Below, piece by piece: positions 26,801 to 42,499 of a stretch of DNA of 64,000 nucleotides (positions are counted from its first letter, which is position 1; each line of letters opens with the position of its first letter). Source of the stretch: Balanoglossus misakiensis (taxonomy: Eukaryota > Hemichordata). The stretch is from positions 8,556,001 through 8,620,000 of the forward strand of contig CM082580.2 in assembly GCA_040954595.2 (NCBI GenBank), in the 5' to 3' direction. Made by a program: the position numbers and the translations under genes. The notes under the pieces are model-generated. The model ran no database searches. It saw only the letters and a list, made by a program, of their open reading frames with translations, and had not been told where the DNA came from.

Positions 26801-27406
26801 CAGGGGGCATCGAGCGCGCGTGTGAGCTCGGCCAAAAGGAAAATATTCGGCCCGTCTCCGGAAGAGTTGAAACACCGGTCGTGGAACGCCGGCGTTACGC
26901 GAAGCGCGCCGAATTTCAGGTGGAGAGGTCCCTCGACGCCGCGGAAGAGAACGGGCACGCCGAGAAAAACTCCGTCCAAATCGCCCTCGACGCCGCTCCT
27001 GAGGGGGTCGTTCTCCCCGAGGACTCCAAGGAGGAGGAGGGCCAACTCCGCGCCCACCAGTCCCTTTTCCATGTCCCCAACGTACGAGTACGGGTCCGGG
27101 CAGAGGGTGGCCACGGCAAAGAGGCCCAAGTTCTCCCAGGAAATACTGCACCCTTCCTGGCGGAAAGGAGCCTTCACCCGGAGAGTGACGCGCAACATAT
27201 TCAGGCGGAGGTCGGCCCCGGCAGGGATGACCGCCCGCCGAAATCTCTCAAACGCAATCGAACAGGCCGACTCGTTCGCCTTCAAAGACACAGACAGCGT
27301 GGCCAGCATTCGCATCCAACATTCCTCGCCTCTCAGGGCAAACAGGTCAAGGGTCAGAGGGCAGCGGCGGCTCGCTGCCCGTTCCCACAATTCTATGCAA
27401 CGCTAG
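20825..27406 (+). CDS. DBF4: DBF4, regulatory subunit of CDC7 kinase, 1439 aa, 12 exons
   Basis: DBF4 activates CDC7, which phosphorylates MCM proteins to fire replication origins in the nucleus. Exons: 20825-20891, 21223-21362, 21515-21660, 21878-22007, 22144-22210, 22351-22412, 22594-22639, 22881-22926, 23091-23276, 23589-23706, 23809-23957, 24244-27406; phases all agree (4320 nt). Motif N (BRCT-like) starts at about residue 35 with KVFYLDLHNYGKASNIETDI, then VVEKFLCKEVTHVITNRKDL. LTNAKNWGAKI follows near 170. Motif M (KAPYLKVEDSSRHYKP) spans exons 8-9 and binds CDC7. Motif C, the CCHH zinc finger (KKGYCECC then HLKSDTHQAF), spans exons 10-11. The last exon encodes about 1050 residues, basic and rich in SP/TP sites and SPRR-type motifs. 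Human DBF4 has 674 residues, so the extra length is mostly this tail. Intron 6 uses a GC donor. Confidence 0.9.
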
Positions 27407-28124
27407 AGTATCGTAGAAGCACAATTGATTTCTTTTTTGTGTGTGTAATGTCCCAGCATGCAGTAGTCACTCTTCTCAAGTGACCCCAAGTTATTGATCT
27501 CTTCGCTGACTTTTGAAGAAAAAAAATGCGCACTTGCCATTTGGAGTAAAGTAATTATGAAGATTCATACAATAAGTAGGTCACTGAATAGATCAGTACC
27601 AAAACTATGCAATCAACTTTCACACATCAGTTGTGCTCTTGGCCATGATCATTTAAGGTGGGGCACAAGACTTCTCTCCCGTATCAGCGATCTGTATTAT
27701 CAGTTAATCTTCATTAAAGACATTTATTTGGGGAAATCATTTTAGGTCCATGCTCATCTTGTCACCATGTGACTAAAATGGCCTTCAGGAGCAATTCATA
27801 AAATTTCTTTGTGGTCAGATTTCACGGAATGACTTTGCCACATGATTCTCCGACAGCTTTGGGAGTAGAACTGGACACTCTACTGTCAGGAGATTGCACT
27901 GTTTCCACAAGTACATTTGAAATTCCAATATTATAACTTTGTCTTTTCCGTTAGTGCTGCATACACATGTATCTTTCAAACTTTGCAATCACCATGACCA
28001 AATCAAAGCCAATCATCTTCACCGTTCTAAACTACACGTTGAACACAATATATTACCTCTAACTTCCAAATGACTTTCCAGTTGCTCAAGGAAACACTGT
28101 CTTTCAAAGAACCAGAACACCTGT

Positions 28125-28130
28125 AATAAA
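28125..28130 (+). terminator. Poly(A) signal of DBF4
   Basis: AATAAA about 0.7 kb after the DBF4 stop codon. It lies about 170 bp left of the opposing poly(A) signal of the convergent secreted-protein gene. Confidence 0.5.
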
Positions 28131-28296
28131 TCATATTTTTTATCAAGTTTCAATCTTATGTCTGCAAGATTTTGTGTATGTGTGACTCTGAAGGTTCCAT
28201 ATACATGTACATGTACCGTTCCCCTAATAACAGGTGTGTGCTCCTCAAAGCTGTACTAGGATGTATATATGCACAAAGATATATGATTCAATAATC

Positions 28297-28302
28297 TTTA
28301 TT
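28297..28302 (-). terminator. Poly(A) signal of the fibrinogen-like gene
   Basis: TTTATT on the plus strand is AATAAA on the minus strand, about 270 bp past the stop codon of the minus-strand gene. Confidence 0.5.
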
Positions 28303-28570
28303 CATCCTAAAACTGGGTAATGAATATGATAGGTTAAATATGAGAAAACACTTAAACATATAGTAAAAAAAGTGAATAAACAGTTCACACAATGTCAATG
28401 TGACCATTTAAAAGCCTCAAAATTATCAGATATCTCTAACAAATTATATTTGCTTGCTTTAAAGGAATATGGTCACTTCTAATTTCCATTTTCGGTAGCT
28501 TTTTTCTGCCGGTCGGTGGTTAATAATTCCTCTTAGGGTTGGTATGCCAGTCTCATCCAACCGAAGACAT

Positions 28571-30231
28571 TTAACGCATCCAAAAAGAACGCGTATTGTC
28601 CCAGTTCCTGAAAGACATCAAAATCGCAAATGTGTGAGCTACAAGATATTTAAACCAAAGCAGCCTGAAAGGGATGAATTTTTTCCTCAACTTGTCCGAT
28701 GGAAAATCATCATGCACGATTTTTTGCTTACCATCTAGATGTTATCCTGTTACCGTTGTCCTGGTAGGAAGTGTAATCGTTGCACGACGAGTGGATGAAT
28801 TCCCCGGCGTGGTTCTCCCGACCCCCAGAACGTATTTTGGTGTCCTCGCCGACGTCCTTCCACGCGTCGCGGCAACCATAGAACATCGAGGTCCACGATC
28901 CGAGAGTAGACAGGCGACCGGATATGTACAGATAGCCTCCGGTGTAATCGTTGCTCCAGGCCGTGCCGGAGGGCGTCAGGCAGTTAATCACGCTGGCCAG
29001 GGCTTCGAGAGGGGTACACTGTGGCAGTGACCCGACAGACAAGTCAATGTCACTGAGAAACAGCCACGACATCTCGCTGTTGAGGGACTGTTCCTTGTTA
29101 GAAACGGCGAAATCGTGGAAGTCAAGCGACTCCAGTTCAGCCTCCGTCCACTTAATGTAGGGATTGCTGAAGCAGGTACGCTGACCAGCTTTGTAGTGCA
29201 ATCTGTGAGAAATAAATGCAACAGAATAGAAAAAATCAAAAACTTCTGAAGCAATAAAGTTCCAACCGTAACTTTTTATCATTAACCAGCATTCATTCAT
29301 TCATTCATTCATTGACCCACCTAAAATAACCAAGTGCTAGAAAATTTCACATCCCTGTACCATACCCGCACACTGGGTAATATTCAAACAATGTTAGTAT
29401 ACACGTACGTACCTCATCCAGCCTCCTCCTAGTGTGGTTTGGTCACAGTCTGAAAATGTCAAACGCAATAGTCAATATCAAATGGCATTCGAAATGTGCA
29501 GTTCGTAGACTACCTTGGAAAAAATGGTTCGGGGAAGCCGGGGGTTGCGTTGCCGTCGACAAGTTGCTTTGAATTTCAAATGATATCCTGGATATGTGTG
29601 TTGTAAGAGTCATCTTTTGAATGATAACGAAAATGAAGGACGTTGTGTGTTTCAAAACTACGTGCTACTGAACCCATTCAATGCATGATAAGTGGCAATA
29701 TAGTTGGTATTAATTTATATACTCACAGACGGGGAAAATATCGCGGTCTGCTAACTTCAAAAAGTACCAGCCGTCACCTTGAGCGAGTCCACTGTCAACG
29801 TATTCCTGACACGATCCCAGAATAACTTCGCCTGAAAAAGATTCGCAAAAATGTAAGTGTTCAAAGCGAACGAAATATACAAGAGCATTTGCAGCCAACA
29901 TCATATAATTAGTCTCTGAAAAAAAATATAAATTTCAGTCCGAGAATAAACATATCACATGCTCACCTGTGTCAATTATACCCTCCTTCTCTAAAAGCCA
30001 CTTCCAGATCAAAGGGTTGAAGTTGGCCGAAACCAAGTCATCCACTCGACCAGAGACTTGATCAACTGCCTCCTGGAGTTGTGCAAACTCACTGACCAGA
30101 CACTGGCCGAAGATGTCTGCGCTGCACCTCTCCGTTCTCTGCGGCCTATGAGCGTCAGAGCCAGGGCTAACACCAACTAATAACAGCACTACGCCAAAAA
30201 CACTAACTGCTCTCATGTTGAAACACGCCAA
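28571..30231 (-). CDS. Secreted protein with fibrinogen C-terminal-like N-subdomain, 304 aa, 5 exons
   Basis: Exons on the minus strand: 29967-30231, 29727-29831, 29413-29449, 28732-29202, 28571-28607; phases agree (915 nt). The protein starts with a signal peptide (RAVSVFGVVLLLVGVSPG after a second Met), so it is probably secreted. Residues 30-88 are a short helical region. Residues 90-135 then resemble the first subdomain of fibrinogen-related domains and intelectins: GSCQEYVDSGL, GWYFLKL, then FPVYCDQTTLGGGW, with the typical VYCD and GGGW signatures. The following 150 residues, with several cysteines, do not match the rest of a fibrinogen domain. The last exon is tiny and encodes only 12 residues ending SFWMR; it is supported by a GTAAGC donor, a TTTCAG acceptor and matching phase. 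Without it the protein would stop one codon after the donor. Lectin-like recognition is possible but not shown. It converges with DBF4 and diverges from CCDC89. Confidence 0.75.
29291..29313. repeat. (ATTC)n microsatellite in an intron
   Basis: About six ATTC units inside intron 3 of the fibrinogen-like gene. Confidence 0.85.
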
Positions 30232-30395
30232 GAGTACGAGTGAACGAAAAAAGTATTGAAGTACTTCACGTATCTTAACTTCGATGCTCCCTGGCTATGC
30301 ACGCTCGAATTCAAACACCAATATACTGTCGTAGGAAGACTGGCCTTATATACCCTACACCTGCTACACGAAACTGAAAGTACATGTACTATTGG

Positions 30396-30525
30396 CCACT
30401 TCGAATTCGATTCGGTGAAAAATCAGGACCACTGGTCAGTTTATCTACATAAACACATTGTGTTTACCAAAATTCTTTCGAGGAATTCACGGATGTTTAT
30501 ACATTACGCAAAAAAACGTAGCCTA
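30396..30525. repeat. Promoter-proximal tandem duplication, copy A
   Basis: This copy shares long identical stretches with 30563-30682, for example TTCTTTCGAGGAATTCACGG followed by ATGTTTATACAT. It begins about 165 bp upstream of the start codon of the minus-strand secreted gene. Confidence 0.85.
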
Positions 30526-30562
30526 GATTTGTTCATATACCCCACACGAAAGTAAAATGGGA

Positions 30563-30682
30563 CCACTTCGTTTCGGTGAAAAACAGGACTGGTCAACTTT
30601 ACGTAAACAAATTGTGTTAAACCAAAATTCTTTCGAGGAATTCACGGATGTTTATACATAGTTTTACGCAGAAATGTAGGAG
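30563..30682. repeat. Promoter-proximal tandem duplication, copy B
   Basis: Imperfect second copy of 30396-30525, offset by about 155-165 bp. Differences are small indels and substitutions, so the duplication is not very recent. Confidence 0.85.
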
Positions 30683-31504
30683 CCGTTGAGACTCCGTCAG
30701 ATTTTTTTTAGCCAGCAGCTTGTCTGAGTCCGCCAGATGTTTTACATTTTCACGCCTACATCTTTTACCCGTAGTCAACGTTTATAAGCAACAATTTTGT
30801 TATACATGTATACTTTTGTGGGGTTTTCTGAGGCATAGACTTTAATTGTTCAAGACTAGGGACTTGATATACTAAGGCCATATCCTGCAAATGAGCTTAT
30901 ATAATATTGGGCATGTATATTTCGATTAAATGTAAACACTGATAAGAAATACGATTTATGTACTCTGTGAATATGAGTAAAACTGTATCAGTTGGTCATG
31001 GTATCAGAATATACGGGGAAGCTTCTTTACTGTAGTGCCTAGGCCTAACTGGTCGGGTCGCACACTCCGCTCCGACCAGCACGGAACAAAAATACCATAA
31101 AAAGAAATAAAATTGAAATACTGACTAGAAACGTGGATTATGATTGCTATCTTCTAGCATCTTAGCATCGTTTTCGAAAATTTCCCGTTTTATTGCCTAC
31201 TTTCGAAAGAAAACTCATAGGCCTAAGGCCCGGCCCAAAGTTGTGTAGGGACTGCAAGGTCCGGATCCGGGTGCTGGCTTTCAGTATTCAAGCAAGCAAG
31301 CAAGCAAACAAACTAATAACTCAACTTTTAGCTACCCCCCTTTTGGCATTTATTGATGAACATATATCCGTATTTCCGCGTAAACGAGAGAACGTCGTAT
31401 TATACTACGGAAGTGGTATGACCTGCTTTAAACTTAATGATTAATTCTCGGCTATGTTCGGCCATTTTCGGTCACAAGGTTACCGATGTAAACAGGTTTC
31501 CAAT

Positions 31505-34500
31505 ATGGCTTCCTCCAGTGGTAGAAATCCTAAAGACCTGAAAAACATGGTCCAGTCGAGTAGGCAGGTAGGAATTAAATCAAGTGCTGGATCAACAGTG
31601 ACTCATGTGGTTTCCTACTCTGTGGAACACCACACAGTTTGTGAGTTGTATTATTCAGGCAAAATATGTTTGATGGCCGAGAACTAGCTATGTAGCACAA
31701 TAGCCAGCTCAGCTGATCAACGAAGATGTGTGGCCGCAGTTCCACACAGTTGTTTGGGGACTGAATTTCATTTGCAAAGATTTACATAGTAAAAGACAGA
31801 CCGGCCACGGGTCTGCAGTCAAAATGCACACGATAAACTTGGGGATGAACCTGTCATAAACATCACCACAAGTACAGCACGCTACACTCAATAACATGAA
31901 TACATGTATGTGAATCCCAACATGTAAAAGATAACAATGAGATGAGAACACCTGTGAATACCAGTACGGCAGTAGGCTGTACCCCTTTCCTATATATGTA
32001 CGTCTGTTGAATGTTGACCAAATACTGAGGCTAAACCCCAAGAATCTCACGAATATACAATTTAATGCTGCTGCTGCTGCAGTAGTTACTGGGTAGAAAA
32101 TGCATTCCTGCCACTTAAGGTCAATCATTTTTTTAGTTGTTTAAATATGTACTGTACAAATAATCCAAGTATCAGGAAAACATGCCGTGATCATTGCATT
32201 TGTATACTGTACATACCCACAGAGAAACTAACCAACAGTGAAAACATTTGGCCATCAGTATCATCATGTCCATGTTATTACTAACATTTGTCGATTACTT
32301 TACATTCCTGTGACAGGATGTGGATGACATGCTTGAAGGCCTCGAGAAACTCCGTGCACTCTCCAAAGACGACAAAACAGAGAGCGCCATGCTGCGGGCA
32401 CGCATCGACGAACAGTCGCAGCTCATCTGCATCCTGAAGCAGAGGGCGGACGAGTACGTACAGAAAGCACAAACCCTGGAGCGAGTCAACAAAGAGTTGG
32501 AGAGCTTCCGCGACAGTGCGCAGCAGATCATCGACAACGAGATCAAAAAGTTCAACCTGTTGGACAAGCGGTTTCACGAGCTGGCCGACAACCACGAGGA
32601 GATGATCCGCTTCAAGGACGAGTACAAGCGTCAGAACGAGCAGCTGAGAACACAGAACGCGCAGCTCAGAGACGAGAACAAGAGGCTGTTTTCCGGGGCG
32701 ATACGGGAGAGAGACGAGAAAATCCAGAGCATGGAGGAGAGTATGAACAGCTTGAGGCAGCAGTGCGAAGAGTATGAAAAGAAATTGAGGTAAACTATAA
32801 CATTTGTTTCCATACACAAAGTGTGACTGACAACTAGTTTCAGTGAGCTGATCAACATAAGGGATAAGATACCAAATAACCATTAAAAATAACACAATAC
32901 GTCAACTGTGAGCAACTTTGTCCCTTTTAAACCATCATGTCTCTCAGTCCCTGTGTTGCATATGTGTGTACTTTGATTTCCATTCATCCATTATACAAAC
33001 ACTATTCTCTCACAAACCCAGCAAACTCGAGGATGAAGTCACCAGCACAAGGCAGATACTGCAGAGGGAACTCAGGGATAAAGAAATGCAGTTCCAGAAC
33101 GAGGTGGCAATATTACAGAAGAAGGTCAAAGAAACGGAGGAGCATCTCAGAGGTGGGTGTTGTGCATGCAGTTCACATGCCAGGGGCTGTGCAGTCCACA
33201 TGTAGTGGACTCCTAAAGAAATACAATACTCCTAAAGAAATACAATGTACTACAGTAGTACATAGAATGGAAAATTACTAACCTTCCAGCAAGTCAGTCT
33301 GCTTGTATTCTTTGGAATATGTCACTGTTGGGTATATTCTGTTCAACAGTTGCCTCATCAACAGGAGGGAGAAGCAGAAATTTCTGCAGTTCATTGAGTT
33401 CACAGTCTTCCCAAAGCATCAGCAACAACTTGTGATAACATCCACAGGATATCCCAGTCCATGGCCTCAATGGTGGTGTCGGCCATTTTTAGTCTAATAA
33501 GAGCTGCACTGAACTGGAGCTACGTCCTGCATGCTCTGCGTTCTACAGAGAAATGAGACTGGCCTGACCCGAACACCAAAGTGGGAAACACCTGTCAAAG
33601 TTCTGATATCCAATCAGAATGAGTTGATAAAATTCAAATTCACCAGGTGCCTCACACATCACCACACTATTCTTATGTTAATAAGAACACATGTACCACT
33701 CAGACCTATAGAGATCATGCTGAGAAAATAGTAATCACTGTATCTCAGTGGGTCTGTGATGTATTATTTGTGATTTGTTTTGGCAGGAGCTACAGCCAAA
33801 CTTCAGATGCACAGGGACAGCGTCCAGAATGCGGACGCTGCCAGACAACTAGCGTTAGAGAAACTCAACAAAGAAAGAGATGAATTGCTTGACCTGGCAA
33901 TGCAGAGGGGGAAGTTAATTCAGGTAAAAAGAAATGAACCAAACAAGTCCAATATAGTTGGTGGAAAACCTAATAAGTTACACCAAGAATTGCTCGAGAA
34001 ATACTGACAACCAACAAACGCACACTGAAATTCCACCACTGCACAACAAGAGATGGATTATATTGTTTGGATCTCAAACATGTAAGCCCCCTACTACAAT
34101 GTGCGTACCTCTGTTGCTATACAACAAAGCCAGCTTGCTGGATTATTTAACCCTTTCACCACCGTGGTTCGGTCCAAATCCATTGTTGTCTATGTCTGCA
34201 GAGGGAAATGGGGGTGAAAGGGTAAATGTAGGCAGGTGGGGTGGGTAGCAGACCTATATGTACATTGTACCTTTTTGTCTTGGTAGGAGAAACAGAAAGA
34301 AATCAAATCAACTCAAGATAAACTCATGGCCGCTGAGAGAGCTGTAAAATTAATGGAGGACAAGTTTGAGTAAGTGGTCTATATCACATTTTGTATAGGA
34401 ATTTAAACTGTACCAATACCTCTGATCGTGTTGTTACCATATCTTTTTAGTGCTGTTGGTTAGGAGTATCTCGAATGTACGTGGCGCTAATATTTCACGT

Positions 34501-34940
34501 GGTCTTTGTCACTGAGTGACCATCCAAATTCTAGGTTTGCTCTTGTTGTCTCTCAGTTTACAAATAACATTGTCCAAGCAAAACACAAGCTGTGATTCAC
34601 TTGTTTTGTACCCTTCTTGTTTTTCAGGCGCGAGTCTGCAGCTGTCGACGCAAATCTTCAAGTGAAGAAACTGAGGCGAGAGAGGGAAGAATCGGTGTAT
34701 AAAGAAAGAGAACTGGTTTTAGTAAGTTGTTTGGAAATTGTAACGCTTTTTTTGCAAAGAGTTAGGGAGGACTGCATACAATGCAAATCTGTCAGAATAG
34801 CCTGTCAACTCTAAGCACACCATCCACATTGCCTTATTTGTCCTTTCTTGCAGGAATTTGATGCATACAAACGACACACGAACGGTCTGCTGAAGAAAGA
34901 AAAGGAACTTAATGAAAAGCTGCGACATCTCATGTCATAG
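31505..34940 (+). CDS. CCDC89: CCDC89 (coiled-coil domain-containing 89), 355 aa, 7 exons
   Basis: Exons: 31505-31567, 32317-32789, 33022-33152, 33787-33923, 34287-34369, 34628-34721, 34854-34940; phases agree (1068 nt). The identification rests on family signatures along the whole length. Near the N-terminus are LRALSKDDKTESAMLRARI and DEQSQLICILKQRADE. A central ELADNHEEMIRFKDEYKRQN follows, then ERDELLDLAMQRGKLIQ. ESAAVDANLQVKKL comes later, and the C-terminus is LKKEKELNEKLRHLMS, close to the ending of mammalian CCDC89. Almost the entire protein is predicted coiled coil. Mammalian CCDC89 (BOIP) is 374 residues, is expressed mainly in testis, and has been reported to bind the HEY1/BOIS transcription factor; its role here is unknown. 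To my knowledge the human gene has a single coding exon, whereas this one has seven. It converges with ATP synthase beta. Confidence 0.9.
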
Positions 34941-35586
34941 TGTCAAAGGTCAAGTTTCGTGACAGTTGCTGGTTCAGCTGTCATAGCAACAGCAAGTCAA
35001 CTGTGTTGTTGTTGTTTTTCACCGTTGCCAATGTTTCATACAGTACTGGGAGACCCGTTTGTCAAGACTTTGATGAAGGCTTCATTCCCGAGACTCAACT
35101 GCGGAGTTTGTGGATCTCGTGACGCAAGAAATAATAGAGTCCGATGATGTGGTGATGATCTTGAGAGAAGTTGCCTCGCCTTTCTGGTCCCACGTACCAT
35201 GCCGTGTACGTGCCAATGTGGCTGGTTAAAATCTTCCAAGAATCAGTGCACACAAGACAGAGCCCAGGTGCATGCATTTCTCAACACCGAGTGATGAGGA
35301 CAAATTGCCAAATTCTTCCTTCTTGATCCTGGATACTGAACACTTGTTCTTCAAAGATGGTGTCCCACTAAACATCATCTCCTAAGACGCTGTTTCTTCA
35401 CATATTCCAATCTGCGATGTGCATGGTTCAGATTTCACCTTTACTGTATTTATGTAGTTTTTTACCCATCCTAAGTTATTTGTAGGGCATGTGCTCATTT
35501 GAGTTTTAAGCTGTTCAATTATACTGTACATACATTTACATATTCTTAAAGATAATCACAACATGTAATAATTTATATTTATGTTC

Positions 35587-35592
35587 AATAAA
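35587..35592 (+). terminator. Poly(A) signal of CCDC89
   Basis: AATAAA about 650 bp after the CCDC89 stop codon; the next one to the right belongs to the opposite strand. Confidence 0.5.
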
Positions 35593-35967
35593 TCACAAAT
35601 GACCGATGCAGACTTAAGAGATTCACGGACATGCTGTATCTCAAGGCTTCTGCGCCCCTTTCCAAAGGAACAGCTGTGTGAATCACATGACCTGAAATGC
35701 CACATCAATAGATAAACGCTGATTGGCGATTTATCCCACATTGTAACACTGCTGTAATCGAACCAGTCGAGGATTATGGGTAATTTCAGATGCATATAGA
35801 GGGCGCTAGAAATTAGCCAGAAAGACCAACTGGCCAACACAAAGCCAAGTTGCTAACTTTCAACATAAGGGCGCAACTCATACCATGAATCCACCCAACT
35901 CCTGTGACAGGCAGCAGTTGTCATTTCCAGTCCACGCACACACTTTCCAATAATGTATTCACAGTGG

Positions 35968-35973
35968 TTTATT
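35968..35973 (-). terminator. Poly(A) signal of ATP synthase beta
   Basis: AATAAA on the minus strand, about 255 bp after the ATP synthase beta stop codon. Confidence 0.55.
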
Positions 35974-36226
35974 TCAGAAAAACCATTACAAGCAGGGCGA
36001 AGCTTCTGTACTCCTCTTACGAGTAAATCTTACATTACAGACGGAACTTGACATGCCCTGTGTATGATGTTCAACTGTGCAATTCCTCTCTCCAAACAAA
36101 ACGTCCCAATGCTTATATAAACACACATTCAAATAATTTCATTACTCATGGCAAACCAACTCTGGACAGGCGGGGGGTTAAGATATATTTCTACAAAAAA
36201 CATTTCATCTTGACAACATTCAAAAA

Positions 36227-40276
<4,050 letters not shown>

Positions 40277-42499
40277 GGTGGACAACGATGGCGGAGACCG
40301 GGTGGTAGCGTGCCGTGTGCAAAAACGGCTTCACGAAAGACCCCGGATGTTCGTATCAGGTTCGGCAAAACTCGAGAATCCCGAAACTGCTCGAAGTGAA
40401 CGAATATATATGGACGGCGCCACCACAGCTGCATGAGGCATGAACATTTGAATTTGCAGCATGCAGGATTATAGACTCAATAATATTTCTAAATACATAC
40501 CATTTGAAAAGAAATCGAAAAAAGCCATTGATGTAAATTACTATAGTAAAGCCTTCACTAAAATATGACATCGTGCATAAGCGGATAGTCTGTATCAGTG
40601 TATGGATTATTTTTCTTGACGATTATTTTGAGTGACACGTGATGAAGCACCCGAATCGACATGCTTTATACACCATACGAAGATTTTATTTCTCGTAAAT
40701 TGTTTACAAAACTCGAATAAATCTTCAAAAAATGATTGATGGGTTAACCGATTGAATTCATCATGAAAAGTTGTTAATTTCACAACAAAAATGAAAACGA
40801 AAATATTTGACATTTCTCCACACCGAGGACGAAGTGAAGTGCGATGTGAAAGGGTTCGCTTGATGATACTCTTGTACCAATCGAAAGCAAAGATTCGCTC
40901 ATCAAGTCCGAAGAACCGTGTCAAAGTATAGTCACAGGGAACAGTGATTGACCCGAGTGGAGAAGATATGAGTACGATGGCACCCCTTGTGGTGATTTGG
41001 CATCGGATTCCTCGTGTGATTTGGCAAATGCACCCAATCCAAACCATCTATTCAATACCCAGAAATGGGTGTAATAGATAGCAATAGAAATATACGATAT
41101 GACTCTATCCCCAAAATATCAAAAATAGAAGTTGACTTATTGTAATTGTAACAGTACAGTCCCATTTATCCGTTCGTTAATTAATCGCTCCTCACGCGCC
41201 ACTGGCTTATTTGACAATTCAGTCGTTTTGTCAACCAAATCCAATTTGGTATTACATGTAGCAGAAACACGGTATAATGGTAGTAACTTATAAGAATACA
41301 GAGATTTCTCGATCATAGACAGTTCAATAATATACATTTGACGAAACGAATTCAAAAAGTTATACCGCTCTCGCTCGCTTCCTCGCCGGACCGTTTTTTC
41401 TGTCCTTCGTCTTAAACAAAGCGCTCTCCACCAAATATTCTTCGCGAATTTTCGCCATTAAAAGTCCTCTCATAAAAAGTACGTGCACAGAATTCCTTGC
41501 TTCAGACAGTCGGCGAGTGTGACAGGTTCTAGAGTTGAAATACGTTGATATCTTTCTGACATGTGTCCACGTCGCGGCGACGCAATCAACATGTTCAAAG
41601 TCAGTCCTATGCGTATAAACGCCCTCTCCCGGCAGACTCGGATGTTGCGGGTGTCTGGGCAACCATTCCTCACACGCAGACACCGCTCCAAAATTACTTG
41701 CCCCGTAGTCAGATGCAAACACGCGCACGATTCACTGGATACTCTGCATGTTGCAGCGGTTTTCGTGGACACCAGATAATGAAGTTTTAGAGACTGGTTT
41801 CTCGGCGCTACAAGCAGGTCGTTGATATGCATGAAACAAAACAGAAAACAGGCATGTTAAGTGAAGTTTGTAAATTTGCTGTTTTTCTCTAGTTCATAAC
41901 ATACACAAAATTTTAAACGATACCCGAAAACATCGTGCCATCCATAGGTAGACAAAGACATGAGTGCGTCAGCCTAAGGGTAGACGCAGAAAGAACCGAA
42001 GAGCGCATGCCCCAGATTATGACGGAACTATTGAGAAAAGACAAAAATGATGCAAAACACAATGGCTGAACGTCCCATAACTACATGCTACATGCAGACT
42101 TTCCCCAAGTCATGGGCATAATTCATAACGCAAGAGGAAAAACACAAAGACACGTAGTGGTGAAAAAGAACTTGAACTGGTGTGCATGAGAATACGTTGT
42201 GACATTGACGTACCACAGGGCCAAAACAGAGAGAAACGCGTCTTTGGTCGGATTTTTCTGTTACCATAAACAGCAGAAAAGAACAATACTATGGTTTTAC
42301 CAGCTTTCTGGGTCCCATATTTTGCAGTAAATCCATCATAAATGGTGGCGAAACCAACAGATCGCTTTTACCCCAAATAAATCTTGTTCTCTCATGTCGG
42401 CGATCGACCAAAGACATATCTGCCTCTCTTTCCTGGCCTTAGCTACGTCATCACTCATGATGATGTAAAGTTTCCCGATGTGAGAGTACCCGATGGAGT
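40277..42499. other. Interval between ATP synthase beta and the ADAM-like gene
   Basis: The ATP synthase beta promoter should lie just right of 40276. The rest is the 3' flank of the minus-strand ADAM-like gene, perhaps with its 3' UTR. Minus-strand open frames at 40607-41047 and 41360-41832 show no family resemblance, and I do not call them genes. Confidence 0.45.

Noticed and set aside
26504-27151. Second minus-strand frame (215 codons) in the same exon
   Set aside because: Same reason: composition shadow of DBF4 exon 12.
26080-27390. Long minus-strand open frame (436 codons)
   Set aside because: It is antisense to DBF4 exon 12, whose frame is in phase with 11 upstream exons and carries DBF4 domains. 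The GC-rich, Arg/Ser-rich sense code leaves the antisense frame open by composition.
40607-41832. Minus-strand frames between ATP synthase beta and the ADAM-like gene
   Set aside because: No homology, ordinary composition, no coherent splice pattern; the ADAM-like gene already ends with a phase-matched exon at 42500.
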